From contig CANIII010000029.1 of NCBI GenBank assembly GCA_947467605.1, positions 1-47,010 on the forward strand: a DNA stretch of 47,010 nt. The letters run 5' to 3'. This stretch comes from Acidobacteriota bacterium. Its GTDB lineage: Bacteria; Acidobacteriota; Vicinamibacteria; Vicinamibacterales; SCN-69-37. The notes under the pieces are model-generated. The model had not been told where the DNA came from and made no database searches. It was given only the letters and a program-made list of their open reading frames with translations. A program made the translations under genes and the position numbers. Positions 37,291 through 46,454 of this stretch are shown here, piece after piece; position 1 is the first letter of the stretch; each line of letters opens with the position of its first letter.

Positions 37291-39843
37291 ATGGCCTTCG
37301 TCCTCCGCATGGCGTGGCGCGAGATGCGCTCGTCCTGGCTGCGGCTCGTGTTCTTCTTCCTGTGCGTGGCGATCGGTGTGGCCGCGATCATCGCGTTGCG
37401 CAGCGTAATTCAGAACGTCCGCGACACGATGACGCGTGAAGCGCGCAGCCTGATCGGTGCCGATCTGGTCGTGCAGTCGCCCCGCGCGCTGGATGAGGCG
37501 TCGCTGTCGGCAATCGATCTCACGTTGAAGTCGGCACCCGTGCAGGCGCGGGCCAACGTGATTCAGACCATGACGATGATGCGGCCGGCCGAGGGCGTGG
37601 GTTTGCAGACCGCGCGGATGGCGGAGTTGCGCGGTGTCGATGAGCGCTACCCGTTCTACGGCACGCTGACGCTCGCCAGTGGCCAGGCCTATACCCACGC
37701 GTTGCTCGAAAACCGTGGCGCCATCGTGCAGCCGGATGTGCTCGCGCAGCTTGGCGTCAAGGTTGGCGACACGTTGATCCTGGCGGGCACGCCGTTCGTG
37801 ATCCGCGACGTGCTGATGAGCGAGAAGGTGCAACGCAGTGGCGGCGTGGCGTTCGGCCCGCGGGTCTATGTGGATCTGGCGGCGCTCCGCGCATTGCCGG
37901 TGCTCGGCTTTGGCAGTCGCGCGACCTATCAGCTGTTGCTCAAGATGGACGACGCCGGAATTGATGCGACGACGACGGAGTTGCGCCGGCAGTTTCAGCG
38001 ATCGACGACGAATGTGCAGTCCTGGCGAACGCTGCAGGATCGCCTCGGGAAAGCGCTGTCGGTTGGGGAGAACTATCTAAGTCTGGTGGGCTTTGCCATC
38101 GTCGTGCTCGGCGGCATCGGCGTGTGGAGTGTCACGCGTGTGTTTGTACAACAGAAGATGAAGTCCATCGCCGTCCTCAAGTGCGTCGGCGCGTCGTCGC
38201 GACAGGTGCTGGGCACGTATGTGCTGCAGATTCTCGTGCTCGGAGCGACGGGCTGCGCCATAGGGGCTGCGATCAGTGCGGCCGCGCTCGCCGCCGTGCC
38301 CTCGTCTGTGTTGACGGCGCTCAGTGTGGAGTCAGTGCACCTGACGTGGTCGGCCGTGTTGCAGGGAAGCGCCGTGGGGCTGCTCGTGGCCTTACTGTTT
38401 GCGCTCGTGCCGCTGATGGAGATTCGGCGTGTGAAGCCGCTGCTGTTGCTGCGGGCGGATACGGCGACGACAGCGCGGGCGCGCGACTGGCGCTCGATCG
38501 GGATGGCGGTGCTGATCGCGGCGGCGTTGGCGGCAGTGGCGGTGTGGCAGGCCGGTTCGTTGAAGGCCGGTGCCTATGTATCGGCGGGTCTGGGCGGTGT
38601 GGCGCTCGTCCTGCACCTGGCAAGCATTGGTCTCGTGCGGGGCGTCATGCCGCTCACGCGATCGACCCGATTCTCGCTGCGTCACGCGATGATCAGTCTG
38701 GGTCGGCCAGGTAATCAGACGCGCGTCATTCTGATGGCGGTGGGCCTCGGCGCGTTCTTCATTCTGGCGATTCGTGTGGTGCAGTCGAATCTGCTCGCCG
38801 ACTTCTCGGTGGAGTCGGGCAAGAATTCGCCCGATGTCGTGCTCATCGACGTCCAGCAGGATCAGATCAGTGCAGTGACGGCGCTCGTGCGCAAGTACGC
38901 CACGGCGGCGCCGCGGATCATTCCCATGATGCGCGGGCGCATCGTCGGTGTCTCGGGTCGGCGTGTGCAGTTGAATACGACGATTGATGTGCGCGAGAAA
39001 GGTAATCTCGGTCGCGAGTACGGCCTGACGTATCGCAACACTCTGGAAGACAACGAGAAGATTACGGCTGGTACGTTTTGGAAGGACTCACTGCCCGAGA
39101 CTGGAACGGCCGATGGCCTCGATGCCGAGGTGTCGATTGAGCAGAGCCTGCACGACCAGCAGGACCTCGACGTGGGTGACGAGATCCGGTTTGATCTGGC
39201 CGGGCGCGTCATTCGCGCGCGGGTGACCAGCATTCGCAAAGTGACGTGGGACAACACGCAGAACGGCGGCTTTATGTTTGTGTTCCGGCCGGGGCCGATC
39301 GAACGCGCGCCGCACATGTTCCTCGGCTTCGTCTTGGGCGTGAGCGATGTGAACGCCCGGGCCGGTTTGCAGCGCGAGCTGTCGATGACTCTTCCGAATG
39401 TGTCGGCGATCGATGTCCGCGATGTGCTGAAGTCGATTCAGGATGTGCTGGGCAACGTCACGCTGGGTGTGACGATTGTCGGCAGCGTCATGTTGTTCAG
39501 CGGCGTGCTCATCCTGATTGGCGCTGTGGCGATGACGAAGTTTCAGCGCGTGTACGAGGCCGCGATCTATCGCACGTTGGGTGCGGGCACGTGGCGTCTG
39601 GCGTCGATGGTGGCCATTGAATACGGGGCCCTCGGCGCGTTGGCGGGGCTGTTGGGGGCCGCAGGCGCGGCGGCGCTGTCGTATGCCGTCAGCCGGGAAT
39701 TGCTCGACATCGCCTGGCATCCCTCACCGGGCATTCTGGTGTCGGGGGTGGTCGGCACAACGCTGCTTGTGGCCGTGGTGGGGCTGGTGGCGAGCCTCGA
39801 CGTCCTCGTGCGCAAGCCGTTGGGCGCGTTGCGGGCCGAGTAG
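37291..39843 (+). CDS. ybbP: FtsX-like ABC permease (YbbP type)
   Basis: An 850-residue permease with two FtsX modules: a first helix (about residues 13-35), a MacB-like periplasmic domain, helices around 265-405, a central pair of helices (about 410-450 and 480-500), a second periplasmic domain with DVVLIDVQQDQI and EVSIEQSL, and a final three-helix set (about 720-845). This ten-helix plan is that of YbbP rather than LolC/E or MacB. Its partner ATPase is immediately upstream. Substrates are likely hydrophobic envelope molecules extracted toward the TesA-like enzyme; that is inference from the conserved gene order. Confidence 0.92.
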   Translation: MAFVLRMAWREMRSSWLRLVFFFLCVAIGVAAIIALRSVIQNVRDTMTREARSLIGADLVVQSPRALDEASLSAIDLTLKSAPVQARANVIQTMTMMRPAEGVGLQTARMAELRGVDERYPFYGTLTLASGQAYTHALLENRGAIVQPDVLAQLGVKVGDTLILAGTPFVIRDVLMSEKVQRSGGVAFGPRVYVDLAALRALPVLGFGSRATYQLLLKMDDAGIDATTTELRRQFQRSTTNVQSWRTLQDRLGKALSVGENYLSLVGFAIVVLGGIGVWSVTRVFVQQKMKSIAVLKCVGASSRQVLGTYVLQILVLGATGCAIGAAISAAALAAVPSSVLTALSVESVHLTWSAVLQGSAVGLLVALLFALVPLMEIRRVKPLLLLRADTATTARARDWRSIGMAVLIAAALAAVAVWQAGSLKAGAYVSAGLGGVALVLHLASIGLVRGVMPLTRSTRFSLRHAMISLGRPGNQTRVILMAVGLGAFFILAIRVVQSNLLADFSVESGKNSPDVVLIDVQQDQISAVTALVRKYATAAPRIIPMMRGRIVGVSGRRVQLNTTIDVREKGNLGREYGLTYRNTLEDNEKITAGTFWKDSLPETGTADGLDAEVSIEQSLHDQQDLDVGDEIRFDLAGRVIRARVTSIRKVTWDNTQNGGFMFVFRPGPIERAPHMFLGFVLGVSDVNARAGLQRELSMTLPNVSAIDVRDVLKSIQDVLGNVTLGVTIVGSVMLFSGVLILIGAVAMTKFQRVYEAAIYRTLGAGTWRLASMVAIEYGALGALAGLLGAAGAAALSYAVSRELLDIAWHPSPGILVSGVVGTTLLVAVVGLVASLDVLVRKPLGALRAE

Positions 39844-39866
39844 CGGTTATTGATCCCTGGAGACAG

Positions 39867-40253
39867 GTGAGACTAAAATCGTGGGATACCGTGGCTGCCG
39901 CACCCCTCTCCGACGCAACGCTCGCTCATCTGAAAGATCTCCTGCTCCGCAAGCGCACCGAGTTGCTGGCGACGTCGACGGGCGCCCGGGCCATTCCGGC
40001 CTCAGCGGACGTCAATAGCCGACAGGGCGACATGGCGGACCAGGCGAGTGGCACCAACGAAGTTGAGATCCAGCTCAAGTTGAAGCAAACCGACGCCAAG
40101 ATCCTGCAGGCCATTGAAGAGGCGCTGTACCGCCTGGAAAAAGGCGTCTACGGCCTGTGCCGCGATTGCGGCGATCCGATCGCGTCGGCCCGGCTTGAAG
40201 CGATTCCGTGGACGCGAGTCTGCATCACCTGCAAGCAGAAACAGAACGCGTAA
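39867..40253 (+). CDS. DksA/TraR-family zinc-finger protein
   Basis: A 128-residue protein with an N-terminal coiled coil (LAHLKDLLLRKRTELL, then DAKILQAIEEALYRLEKG) and a C-terminal C4 zinc finger: CRDCGDPI, 15-20 residues, VCITCK. It has the DksA plan. The acidic coiled-coil tip expected of DksA (DxxDxA) appears as QGDMADQASG. Such proteins bind the RNA polymerase secondary channel or act as general stress regulators. Start GTG 39867 has GGAGA upstream; an in-frame GTG at 39891, 11 nt after TAAAAT, is an alternative. Confidence 0.85.
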   Translation: MRLKSWDTVAAAPLSDATLAHLKDLLLRKRTELLATSTGARAIPASADVNSRQGDMADQASGTNEVEIQLKLKQTDAKILQAIEEALYRLEKGVYGLCRDCGDPIASARLEAIPWTRVCITCKQKQNA

Positions 40254-40266
40254 ACAGGAGCCTCCG

Positions 40267-40755
40267 GTGAAAGCTGACGACCTCGCACTGCTCCGTGAAC
40301 TGCATCGCGACAAGATGACGCAGTACCTTCGCCACATCGCCGTGGCGGCCTTGATCAGCGATTACGAGTTCAACAACGCCTACCAGTACGTGATCAATCG
40401 CGAAGACACGCATCTCCGGTGGCTTGAGTCGGCCATCACAGAGTTCGGCGGCACGCCCGAGACGGTGGCGACGCCGACGGTGACAGCGTCCGCTGGCAAG
40501 AAGAACGACATGTTCCTGCCGCTCGTGGCCGTCGATGCCGAGCAGGCGGGCGTGCTCGTGGCGAAGTGGAAGCCGCGCGCGGCCGAGATCCGCAGCGATC
40601 GCCACCGCAAGCTCGTGGGCGTGATCATCGGCGAGACGTCTGAGGGCAAGCGCTTCTTCGATCAGGTCGGTCAGGGCAACGACGATTTGCTCGGTCGGCG
40701 TACGAACGGCGCGATCACCGGCGACGGCGTTATGCCGGTCCGGTGGGTCGAGTAG
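40267..40755 (+). CDS. Ferritin-like domain protein
   Basis: A 162-residue, mostly helical protein beginning VKADDLALLRELHRDKMTQY. Residues about 10-60 look like the first two helices of a ferritin-like four-helix bundle, with ExxH in NREDTHLRWLE; the second half (DMFLPLVAVDAEQAGVLVAK, then RHRKLVGVIIGETSEGKRFF) is less clear and the paired metal ligands are incomplete. Iron or oxidative-stress handling is possible but not certain. AGGAG 6 nt before GTG 40267 sets the start; the longer frame lies in the DksA gene. The FolK gene begins 13 nt before its stop. Confidence 0.7.
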   Translation: MKADDLALLRELHRDKMTQYLRHIAVAALISDYEFNNAYQYVINREDTHLRWLESAITEFGGTPETVATPTVTASAGKKNDMFLPLVAVDAEQAGVLVAKWKPRAAEIRSDRHRKLVGVIIGETSEGKRFFDQVGQGNDDLLGRRTNGAITGDGVMPVRWVE

Positions 40756-41198
40756 CCACGACCGTCGCCATCGCGCTCGGCGCCAATCTGGGCGACCGTC
40801 GCGCGCACCTGCAATTTGCGGTCGAGCGACTCCGCCTGTTGCTGAGCGGCATTCGCGTGTCGACGTTCATAGACTCAGCGCCCGTCGATGTGACCGAGCC
40901 TCAGCCGACATACCTCAACGGCGTCGTCGTCGGCGAGACCACCCTCACCGCCCGCGAGCTTCTCGACACACTCATGGCCATCGAGCGCGAACAAGGCCGC
41001 ACCCGCGTGACCAGACGCGCCCCTCGCACACTCGATCTCGACTTGATCCTCTATGGCGACGCGGTGATGCACGAGCCTGGTCTCGAGGTCCCGCATCCGC
41101 GCTTTCGTCAGCGGCCGTTCGTCGTCAATCCGCTGAGGGAGATCGCTCCGGATCTGATCGACCCCGTCACCGGGAAACGCATCGACGAACTCGCCTAG
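40743..41198 (+). CDS. folK: 6-hydroxymethyl-7,8-dihydropterin pyrophosphokinase
   Basis: Adds pyrophosphate to 6-hydroxymethyl-dihydropterin in folate synthesis. The 151-residue protein has the opening IALGANLGDR, SAPVDVTEPQPTYLNGVV, the kinase signature RAPRTLDLDLILYGD (Asp residues bind Mg-ATP), and LEVPHPRFRQRPFVVNPL. GTG 40743 overlaps the ferritin-like gene by 13 nt. The stop shares CTAG with the stop of the convergent hydrolase gene. Other folate genes are not in the window. Confidence 0.95.
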   Translation: MGRVATTVAIALGANLGDRRAHLQFAVERLRLLLSGIRVSTFIDSAPVDVTEPQPTYLNGVVVGETTLTARELLDTLMAIEREQGRTRVTRRAPRTLDLDLILYGDAVMHEPGLEVPHPRFRQRPFVVNPLREIAPDLIDPVTGKRIDELA

Positions 41199-42031
41199 CG
41201 ACCGACGCCTTCCATGAAGGCGACGAGCCCATCCGAATAGAAACCGTATGTGTAGTGGCCCAGCCCCGGCCGGATCTCGAGCATCGCACTGCCGCCCATC
41301 CGTGCATATTCGTCAACCACATTGATGGAGTTTGCATTGATGTCGACGACCGCGTCGCTGTCGCCCGCAAAGTGATAAATCCGCACACCCGCCTGCGCCA
41401 GCGGGCGCAAGTTGCTGACGGGGTTGAACTCCGCGACCCGCGCGGTGAGCTCAGCAAGTGTCAGACCGTAGCCGATGCCGGTGGCCGGTAACGTCAAGAC
41501 CGCTGGCAGGCCCGGCCACGAGCGCAGATCCGTCGCCGGGTAAATACCGCCGATCCGGTCGACTTCCGAGGGGTGCCGAAACGCCCACGCGTACGCCATC
41601 AGTCCGCCGTTGCTCTGGGCCAGGAGCCGCACGCGGCTGCTATGACCAGTGGCGACCAGGCGCAGATAGAAGTCATCGAACATGGCCACACCCGGCAGAC
41701 TGCCGCACGACGTGCCGATCTCGATCCCGGCGACGGCGAAGCCCTGATCGAGAAAGTGTGTGACGTATTGCATGTTGGTGTCGTTGGCGACCATCCCGGA
41801 CGGCGCCAGCCAGATCCATGCGCGGTCTGCGCGCGGCGACGCGGGTTCCATGATGTAGGCGGCCCGACCGTCCAGCGTGAACGACTGCGTCGTGTACTGC
41901 GTGTGCGCTGATGGCGATGACAATGCGACCGCGGCCTCTGGCGCCGTGGGTGCGGATCCGCAGGCGACGGCGCCCGCCGTTGCGACAAGAGCCGTCACGT
42001 GCGCGAATCGCGTGAGCATGTGCCTCTTCAT
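41195..42031 (-). CDS. Alpha/beta hydrolase, probable lipoprotein
   Basis: A 278-residue exported hydrolase. The signal segment ends GAVACGSAP, suggesting a lipobox Cys around residue 24. The nucleophile elbow is LAQSNGGLMAY (SxSxG-like with Asn), the acid is probably in HFAGDSDAVVD, and the His in GLGHYTYGF. It resembles esterases and PHB depolymerase-like enzymes; the substrate is unknown. A good GGGAGG ribosome site precedes ATG 42031. Its stop is palindromically shared with folK. Confidence 0.75.
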   Translation of the reverse strand: MKRHMLTRFAHVTALVATAGAVACGSAPTAPEAAVALSSPSAHTQYTTQSFTLDGRAAYIMEPASPRADRAWIWLAPSGMVANDTNMQYVTHFLDQGFAVAGIEIGTSCGSLPGVAMFDDFYLRLVATGHSSRVRLLAQSNGGLMAYAWAFRHPSEVDRIGGIYPATDLRSWPGLPAVLTLPATGIGYGLTLAELTARVAEFNPVSNLRPLAQAGVRIYHFAGDSDAVVDINANSINVVDEYARMGGSAMLEIRPGLGHYTYGFYSDGLVAFMEGVGR

Positions 42032-42097
42032 GTGTTGGCCTCCCGATCACAGTAGTGGGCCGTTTGTCATGACAGCTGTATCCAACAGCACAGGGCC

Positions 42098-42781
42098 TTA
42101 CGTGGCGTGGTGGGGATGTGCGGCCTCACCGCGCGCCACCGCACGTAGCGACGGATGCACGAGCAGGACGTCGCCGTGGCTCTCGAGCAGACCGAGTCGC
42201 TTGAACTTGCCCATGAATGCGTTCACGCGCGAGCGCGTCGTGCCGACCATCTCGGCGAGGTGCTCCTGCGAAATACGCGGTAGCGCGCGACGATCCGCAC
42301 CAGTGCCATGACAACCCGCGAGCCGCAGGAGCGCGCGCGCGAGCCGCTGTTCGCTGGCGTGAATGATCTGATCGGTGAGATCGGCCTCGAGGTGCGAGTG
42401 GCGGATCAAGACGTGATCGATGAAGCGCTCGAACATGCGAATCTCCGTTTGCAGCAACCGGTGCATATGCGCCACGGCCACTTCGATGATGGTCGCCGCC
42501 GTGAGCGTCGCGGCGGTGTGCCGATGCGTGGCGTCACTGCGCAACGCGCCCTCGCCAAGAAATGCGCCCGCGGTCAACACGCCGCAGATCGCCTCCTTGC
42601 CCGAGTCTGACGAGACGGCGAGACGCACGGCGCCGGCTTCGATGTACCGCACGCTCTCGGCCGATTCTCCCTGCATGAAGATCGTCGTCTGCGGCGCGAG
42701 CTGCGCGTCGGTGAACGGCGTGCTGGTCGAGGTGAGCAGTGCACGTAGGTCGAATCCATTGCGATGTTCGATCGGGCGCAT
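42098..42781 (-). CDS. Crp/Fnr-family transcriptional regulator
   Basis: A 227-residue regulator. The N-terminal cyclic-nucleotide-binding-like barrel (FMQGESAESVRYIEAGAVRL, GAFLGEGALRSD) lacks the FNR Cys cluster; a few conserved cAMP-contact residues are missing, so its ligand is unknown. The central dimer helix and C-terminal winged helix (ISQEHLAEMVGTTRSRVNAF, then FKRLGLLE) are clear. ATG 42781 follows a GGAGG site at 7-8 nt; the longer frame to 42838 lacks one. It lies 151 nt after the TonB receptor gene, on the same strand, and could regulate it, but no operator is identifiable. Confidence 0.9.
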   Translation of the reverse strand: MRPIEHRNGFDLRALLTSTSTPFTDAQLAPQTTIFMQGESAESVRYIEAGAVRLAVSSDSGKEAICGVLTAGAFLGEGALRSDATHRHTAATLTAATIIEVAVAHMHRLLQTEIRMFERFIDHVLIRHSHLEADLTDQIIHASEQRLARALLRLAGCHGTGADRRALPRISQEHLAEMVGTTRSRVNAFMGKFKRLGLLESHGDVLLVHPSLRAVARGEAAHPHHAT

Positions 42782-42932
42782 GGCGGTACCTCCGGAATGC
42801 AATCTGCTGCGTTGGCCTTGCACCGTGTCTAAAGGCAACTCCCATGCCAGCCGCAGTGCTGGGAGGGCAGGTGAAATGACCCGAACCTCTGGGTGGTTTC
42901 TACGGTCTGTCGAGTAGGAATTGCCGGGTGGG

Positions 42933-45900
42933 CTAGAACACGAATCGTGCGGCGATCTGAAACTGTCTTGGCGGAAACGTCGCGAGACTCTGACCGAACG
43001 TCACGTGATCGACGAAACTGTCGGGGAGTTGGGCATTGGCGCGATTCAGCAGGTTGAACACTTCGCCGCGCAGCTCAATCCACCGCCGTCCGCCGACGCC
43101 GATGCGGCGCGCGAGGAGCGCGTCGATCGATGCGTAGCGCGGCCCCGTGAGCATGTTGCGTGCCGCGTTGCCGAACGTGAAGCGGGGCGGCGTGACGAAT
43201 GTTACGCCGTCATACGTCGACGTTACCTGGCCGACTGATGCCGTGCCGACGAGAATGTCTGGCCGATCAGAGGCAAACGTCGCGCCGCCGGTGTTGCCCG
43301 TGTTGCTGTTGTCAGTGCTCAGACGAGGCGTGAACGGTCGACCCGACTGCGCGGAGATCAGCGCAGACAATTGCCAATGCTGCAGCCACCGCGGCAGCGC
43401 CTCACCGGAGGAGGTCCACGTCATCGACGCGACGAATCGATGCCGCACGTCGAAGTCGGACGGTCCCCATTCGGCCGTGAGATTGCGACTGTCTTGCGGC
43501 GTGTTGTCATTGCCGTCACTCCCAAGGAACGCCGAGGCATCGTCCATCGATCGGCTGAGCGTGTAGGCCACATGTGCCTCCAGGCCGTTCTGCAGCCGAC
43601 GATCCAGGCTCAACTGGAGACCGTGGTACGACGACCGCGCCGCGGATTCCACGAGCAGGATGTCGCCATAGCCTTGCAGTGGACGACGCGCATCGAGCGC
43701 GCCCGGACCGGGCACAGGTTGATTCAGGTTGCGCTTGCGGACGAGATTGCGGCCGATGGTGCCCACATAGCGAACCGTGCCGATGACGCCGGCAAACGCC
43801 TGCTCGATGGAGGCACTGAGCTGATGCGTATAGGCCGTGCGGAAACGCTGGTCGACCGTATTGACTGACGTCAGCGGCGTCACGCCGCGACCCGACGGAA
43901 ACGGATTCTCGATGCGCAGCAGAGACGACGAGGTGGGGAAGAAGAGTTGGAGTGTGTAGAACGGCGGATTGAAATACAGCGCGGAGTTCTCGATCAGCGT
44001 GCCGGAATCGTAGAAGATGCCGTACCCTCCGCGCACAATCGACGTGCCGCGCCCCGTCACATCCCAACTTAGGCCAACGCGAGGCGCGAGGTTGTTCGTG
44101 TCGCGCTCCAGGCCGGACGAGGGGACGTTGTGGGTGCCGACATCGACCAGCGTCGACGTTGTGCGGTCGAAGATGCGCATCCGGTTGTCGGCATCGGTCG
44201 GCGGCGCGTGGAATTCATAGCGGAGGCCGGCCGTCGCCGTGAGCCGTGCGCTCACGCGCCATTCGTCCTGCACGAAACCATCGGCGGCCCATGTGCGGAG
44301 GGCCTGTCGGTTGTTGTTGATGCCGAGCAGGCTGAACGAGGGGTAGCCGAGCAGCAGGTCCGCCAAACCGTGACCCGTGAACGCGCCGCTGAAGGACATG
44401 CGTCCGCGCGCAAACAGGTGGTTATCACCGTCGGACGCGAAGGTCCGTAGCTCGGCGCCGGCCTTGAAGTGGTGCCGGCCGCGCTCGAACGTCAGCGTAT
44501 CGATGAGATGCCAGGTCCTTGTGCGTCGCACGACCGGCAGGTTCGCGTCATCACCGAGGGTTTCGAGACCAGAGACGAGAATGGTCGGCAGGCCGAGGTC
44601 GAGTGCGCCCAGCGATGGCCCGGTGATGCCGAGCGATGCGAAGCCGTCGGTGCCTCGCTGGCCCTGCAGATTGTCGCGGCGCGAAGCGGTGAAACCAACA
44701 CGCAGCGCCTGCAGCCATCGAGGCGAGAGCGCCTGAGTGAGCGTGACGCCGACGCTGTGGCCACGGTCGAGGTCCGACACGCCGAAGCCTGGCAGATTGC
44801 GATTGCGCGCGACGAAGGGATAGTCGCGGTCGTCACGCGAGAAACTGTAGCGCAGCGACAGCATCGCGTCGCCGCGCAGGCGGTGATCGGTCTTGGCGGC
44901 GACACTGCCAGCCGTGCGTGTGGCGTCGGGCGCTGCAAAGAAATTAATCGCCGTGTCTGACTGATTCGGCAGCGGGTACAGCGCCGCCACCGCGCGGCTC
45001 GTCGTATTGATGCGGCCGGCGGGAATCAGGTTGCCAGGAAAGGGCGCGCTGGTGAACGGATCCACGATGGTCACACCGCTCGCGCTGAAGTCTCCGCCGC
45101 GCTCAGCCAACGTGGGCACGTTCGCACGTCTCGGGTCCTCTTCATGCGCCGTGATCCCTTCGCCACTGACGAAGAAGAACGAACGCGCAGCGCCCGCAAT
45201 GGGGCCGCCGAGCGTAGCCCCGAACAGGTGCCGCGGTGCGGCGCGAAAGAACTCGTAACCCGATCCGGCGAAGCGGCTCGTGCCAGACTTCATCACCATG
45301 TCGACTTGGGCACCCGCACTACGGCCGAACTCAGCGTCGTAGGTGTTCTGGCGCACTGTGACCGACGCGACGGCATCGAGGCTGGGATTGACGATCAGGC
45401 GGTTGAGAAACAGGTCGTTGTTGTCGAGGCCATCGATCAGGAAGTTGTTAGCCGCCTCGCGGCCGCCGGTGCTACTGATGGCGCTGTTGCCCTGAGTGGA
45501 GAGCCGAGAGCCCGGCGCCGGTGGTGACACGCCCGCCGACTGTTGCACGAAGCCAAGCACGTCGCGCTCGGCCGATGGCTGTGCGCGCAGTCGGTCGCCG
45601 TCGAGTGATGCGCTGACCGCTCCCGTGACCACGACCTGCTCATTCGGGCCACCCAACGTGAGGCGCACCGGCAGTGAGGCGCGCTGGCCTGCCGTGAGCG
45701 TGATCCCTCGTGTGGTCAGCGTGCGGAAGCCGGCGGCAGCAATGGCCACGTCGTAGCGGCCTGGCGGCAACGCCGCGAACACCGTTGAGCCATCCACGGC
45801 GGTGAGTTGTGTCTCGGTGCGCCCAGACGCATCGGTCGCGATCACCATCGCCGCGGCAACAGAGCTCGCGCCCGGGTCGCGCACCTCGACCCGCAGCGAG

Positions 45901-45986
45901 GCGGTTAGTGTTTGAGCCGTGGCTGGGTGGTGCGCGGAGAGGAGCAGCGCCCAGACCACCCACGCGATGCGGCGTCTACTTAACAA
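42933..45986 (-). CDS. Oar-like TonB-dependent receptor with carboxypeptidase-regulatory-like domain
   Basis: A 1017-residue outer-membrane protein. The signal peptide (SRRRIAWVVWALLLSAHHPATAQ) is followed by a carboxypeptidase-regulatory-like (CarboxypepD_reg) domain, about residues 28-110, then a plug (about 115-240; GGREAANNFLIDGLDNNDLF, DAEFGRSAGAQVDMVMKSGT) and a large barrel ending in the C-terminal Phe motif QIAARFVF. No clear TonB box is seen near the N-terminus. This family imports large or complex substrates in Acidobacteria. The best start is TTG 45986, giving a standard signal peptide; it lies inside the last codons of the azurin gene, so the two are probably co-translated. Confidence 0.9.
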   Translation of the reverse strand: MLSRRRIAWVVWALLLSAHHPATAQTLTASLRVEVRDPGASSVAAAMVIATDASGRTETQLTAVDGSTVFAALPPGRYDVAIAAAGFRTLTTRGITLTAGQRASLPVRLTLGGPNEQVVVTGAVSASLDGDRLRAQPSAERDVLGFVQQSAGVSPPAPGSRLSTQGNSAISSTGGREAANNFLIDGLDNNDLFLNRLIVNPSLDAVASVTVRQNTYDAEFGRSAGAQVDMVMKSGTSRFAGSGYEFFRAAPRHLFGATLGGPIAGAARSFFFVSGEGITAHEEDPRRANVPTLAERGGDFSASGVTIVDPFTSAPFPGNLIPAGRINTTSRAVAALYPLPNQSDTAINFFAAPDATRTAGSVAAKTDHRLRGDAMLSLRYSFSRDDRDYPFVARNRNLPGFGVSDLDRGHSVGVTLTQALSPRWLQALRVGFTASRRDNLQGQRGTDGFASLGITGPSLGALDLGLPTILVSGLETLGDDANLPVVRRTRTWHLIDTLTFERGRHHFKAGAELRTFASDGDNHLFARGRMSFSGAFTGHGLADLLLGYPSFSLLGINNNRQALRTWAADGFVQDEWRVSARLTATAGLRYEFHAPPTDADNRMRIFDRTTSTLVDVGTHNVPSSGLERDTNNLAPRVGLSWDVTGRGTSIVRGGYGIFYDSGTLIENSALYFNPPFYTLQLFFPTSSSLLRIENPFPSGRGVTPLTSVNTVDQRFRTAYTHQLSASIEQAFAGVIGTVRYVGTIGRNLVRKRNLNQPVPGPGALDARRPLQGYGDILLVESAARSSYHGLQLSLDRRLQNGLEAHVAYTLSRSMDDASAFLGSDGNDNTPQDSRNLTAEWGPSDFDVRHRFVASMTWTSSGEALPRWLQHWQLSALISAQSGRPFTPRLSTDNSNTGNTGGATFASDRPDILVGTASVGQVTSTYDGVTFVTPPRFTFGNAARNMLTGPRYASIDALLARRIGVGGRRWIELRGEVFNLLNRANAQLPDSFVDHVTFGQSLATFPPRQFQIAARFVF

Positions 45987-46440
45987 TCAGCTTGCCGCGC
46001 GCGCCCGCGGCAAAGTGCCCGGGAAACGAGCACAGGAACGGGTAGTTCCCGGCCGTGGCCGGCACAGTGAACACGATCTCCGCGCTCTCGCCGTTGGCGA
46101 TGAGAATCGTTGATGCCACGATCGAGCTCTTCAGCGCACTCGGGATGTAGTCCGTAGCCACGGCTTTGGCGGCGGCCTCAGCAAACACAATCTGGTTGCT
46201 GCCGGTCTGGAGCAGCACGAAGTTGTGCGCCATCGCCGACTTCGGCGCCGTGCCCACCGCCAGCAGGCGCACGCGCAGCCGTTCACCGGCCTTCGCGCTG
46301 ATCTCCGTCAGGTTGAACTTCATCGCGTCGTCGGCCGTGATGGTCACGGTGCGGACCGGGGCCGGCGCTTGCGCCGAGAGGGTCGTGACGGGCAACGTGA
46401 GGGCCAGTAGGAGGGCACGATACAATCTGAGCGTGCGCAT
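45976..46440 (-). CDS. Azurin-like type 1 copper protein lacking the axial Met
   Basis: A 154-residue periplasmic cupredoxin. Signal peptide to about residue 23 (TTLSAQ). The copper ligands His (in MAHNFVLL), Cys and His (FLCSFPGHF) are present. In azurin the axial Met lies four residues after the second His; here the sequence is GHFAAGARGK, with no Met anywhere in this loop, so a three-ligand copper site with a higher redox potential is expected. ATG 46440 lies 8 nt inside the divergent cytochrome gene. The final codons overlap the TonB receptor start by 11 nt. It probably shuttles electrons to or from the neighbouring cytochrome. Confidence 0.85.
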   Translation of the reverse strand: MRTLRLYRALLLALTLPVTTLSAQAPAPVRTVTITADDAMKFNLTEISAKAGERLRVRLLAVGTAPKSAMAHNFVLLQTGSNQIVFAEAAAKAVATDYIPSALKSSIVASTILIANGESAEIVFTVPATAGNYPFLCSFPGHFAAGARGKLIVK

Positions 46441-46454
46441 ATACCCGAACTTTA
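46421..46454. promoter_or_regulatory. Overlapping divergent -10 boxes, cytochrome c and azurin
   Basis: TACAAT (46421-46426) lies 6 nt before the cytochrome GTG (46433). TAAAGT on the minus strand (46454-46449) lies 8 nt before the azurin ATG (46440). The two coding sequences overlap by 8 nt, so each -10 box is inside the other gene. Confidence 0.35.

Noticed and set aside
42065..42074. Perfect 10-bp palindrome TGTCATGACA between the hydrolase and Crp/Fnr genes
   Set aside because: It does not match a Crp or Fnr consensus, has no second copy that I can find, and is short enough to occur by chance.
42839..42866. CTCCCA...TGGGAG hairpin between the TonB receptor and Crp/Fnr genes
   Set aside because: Six-bp arms with a long loop and no T-tract are too weak to call a terminator.
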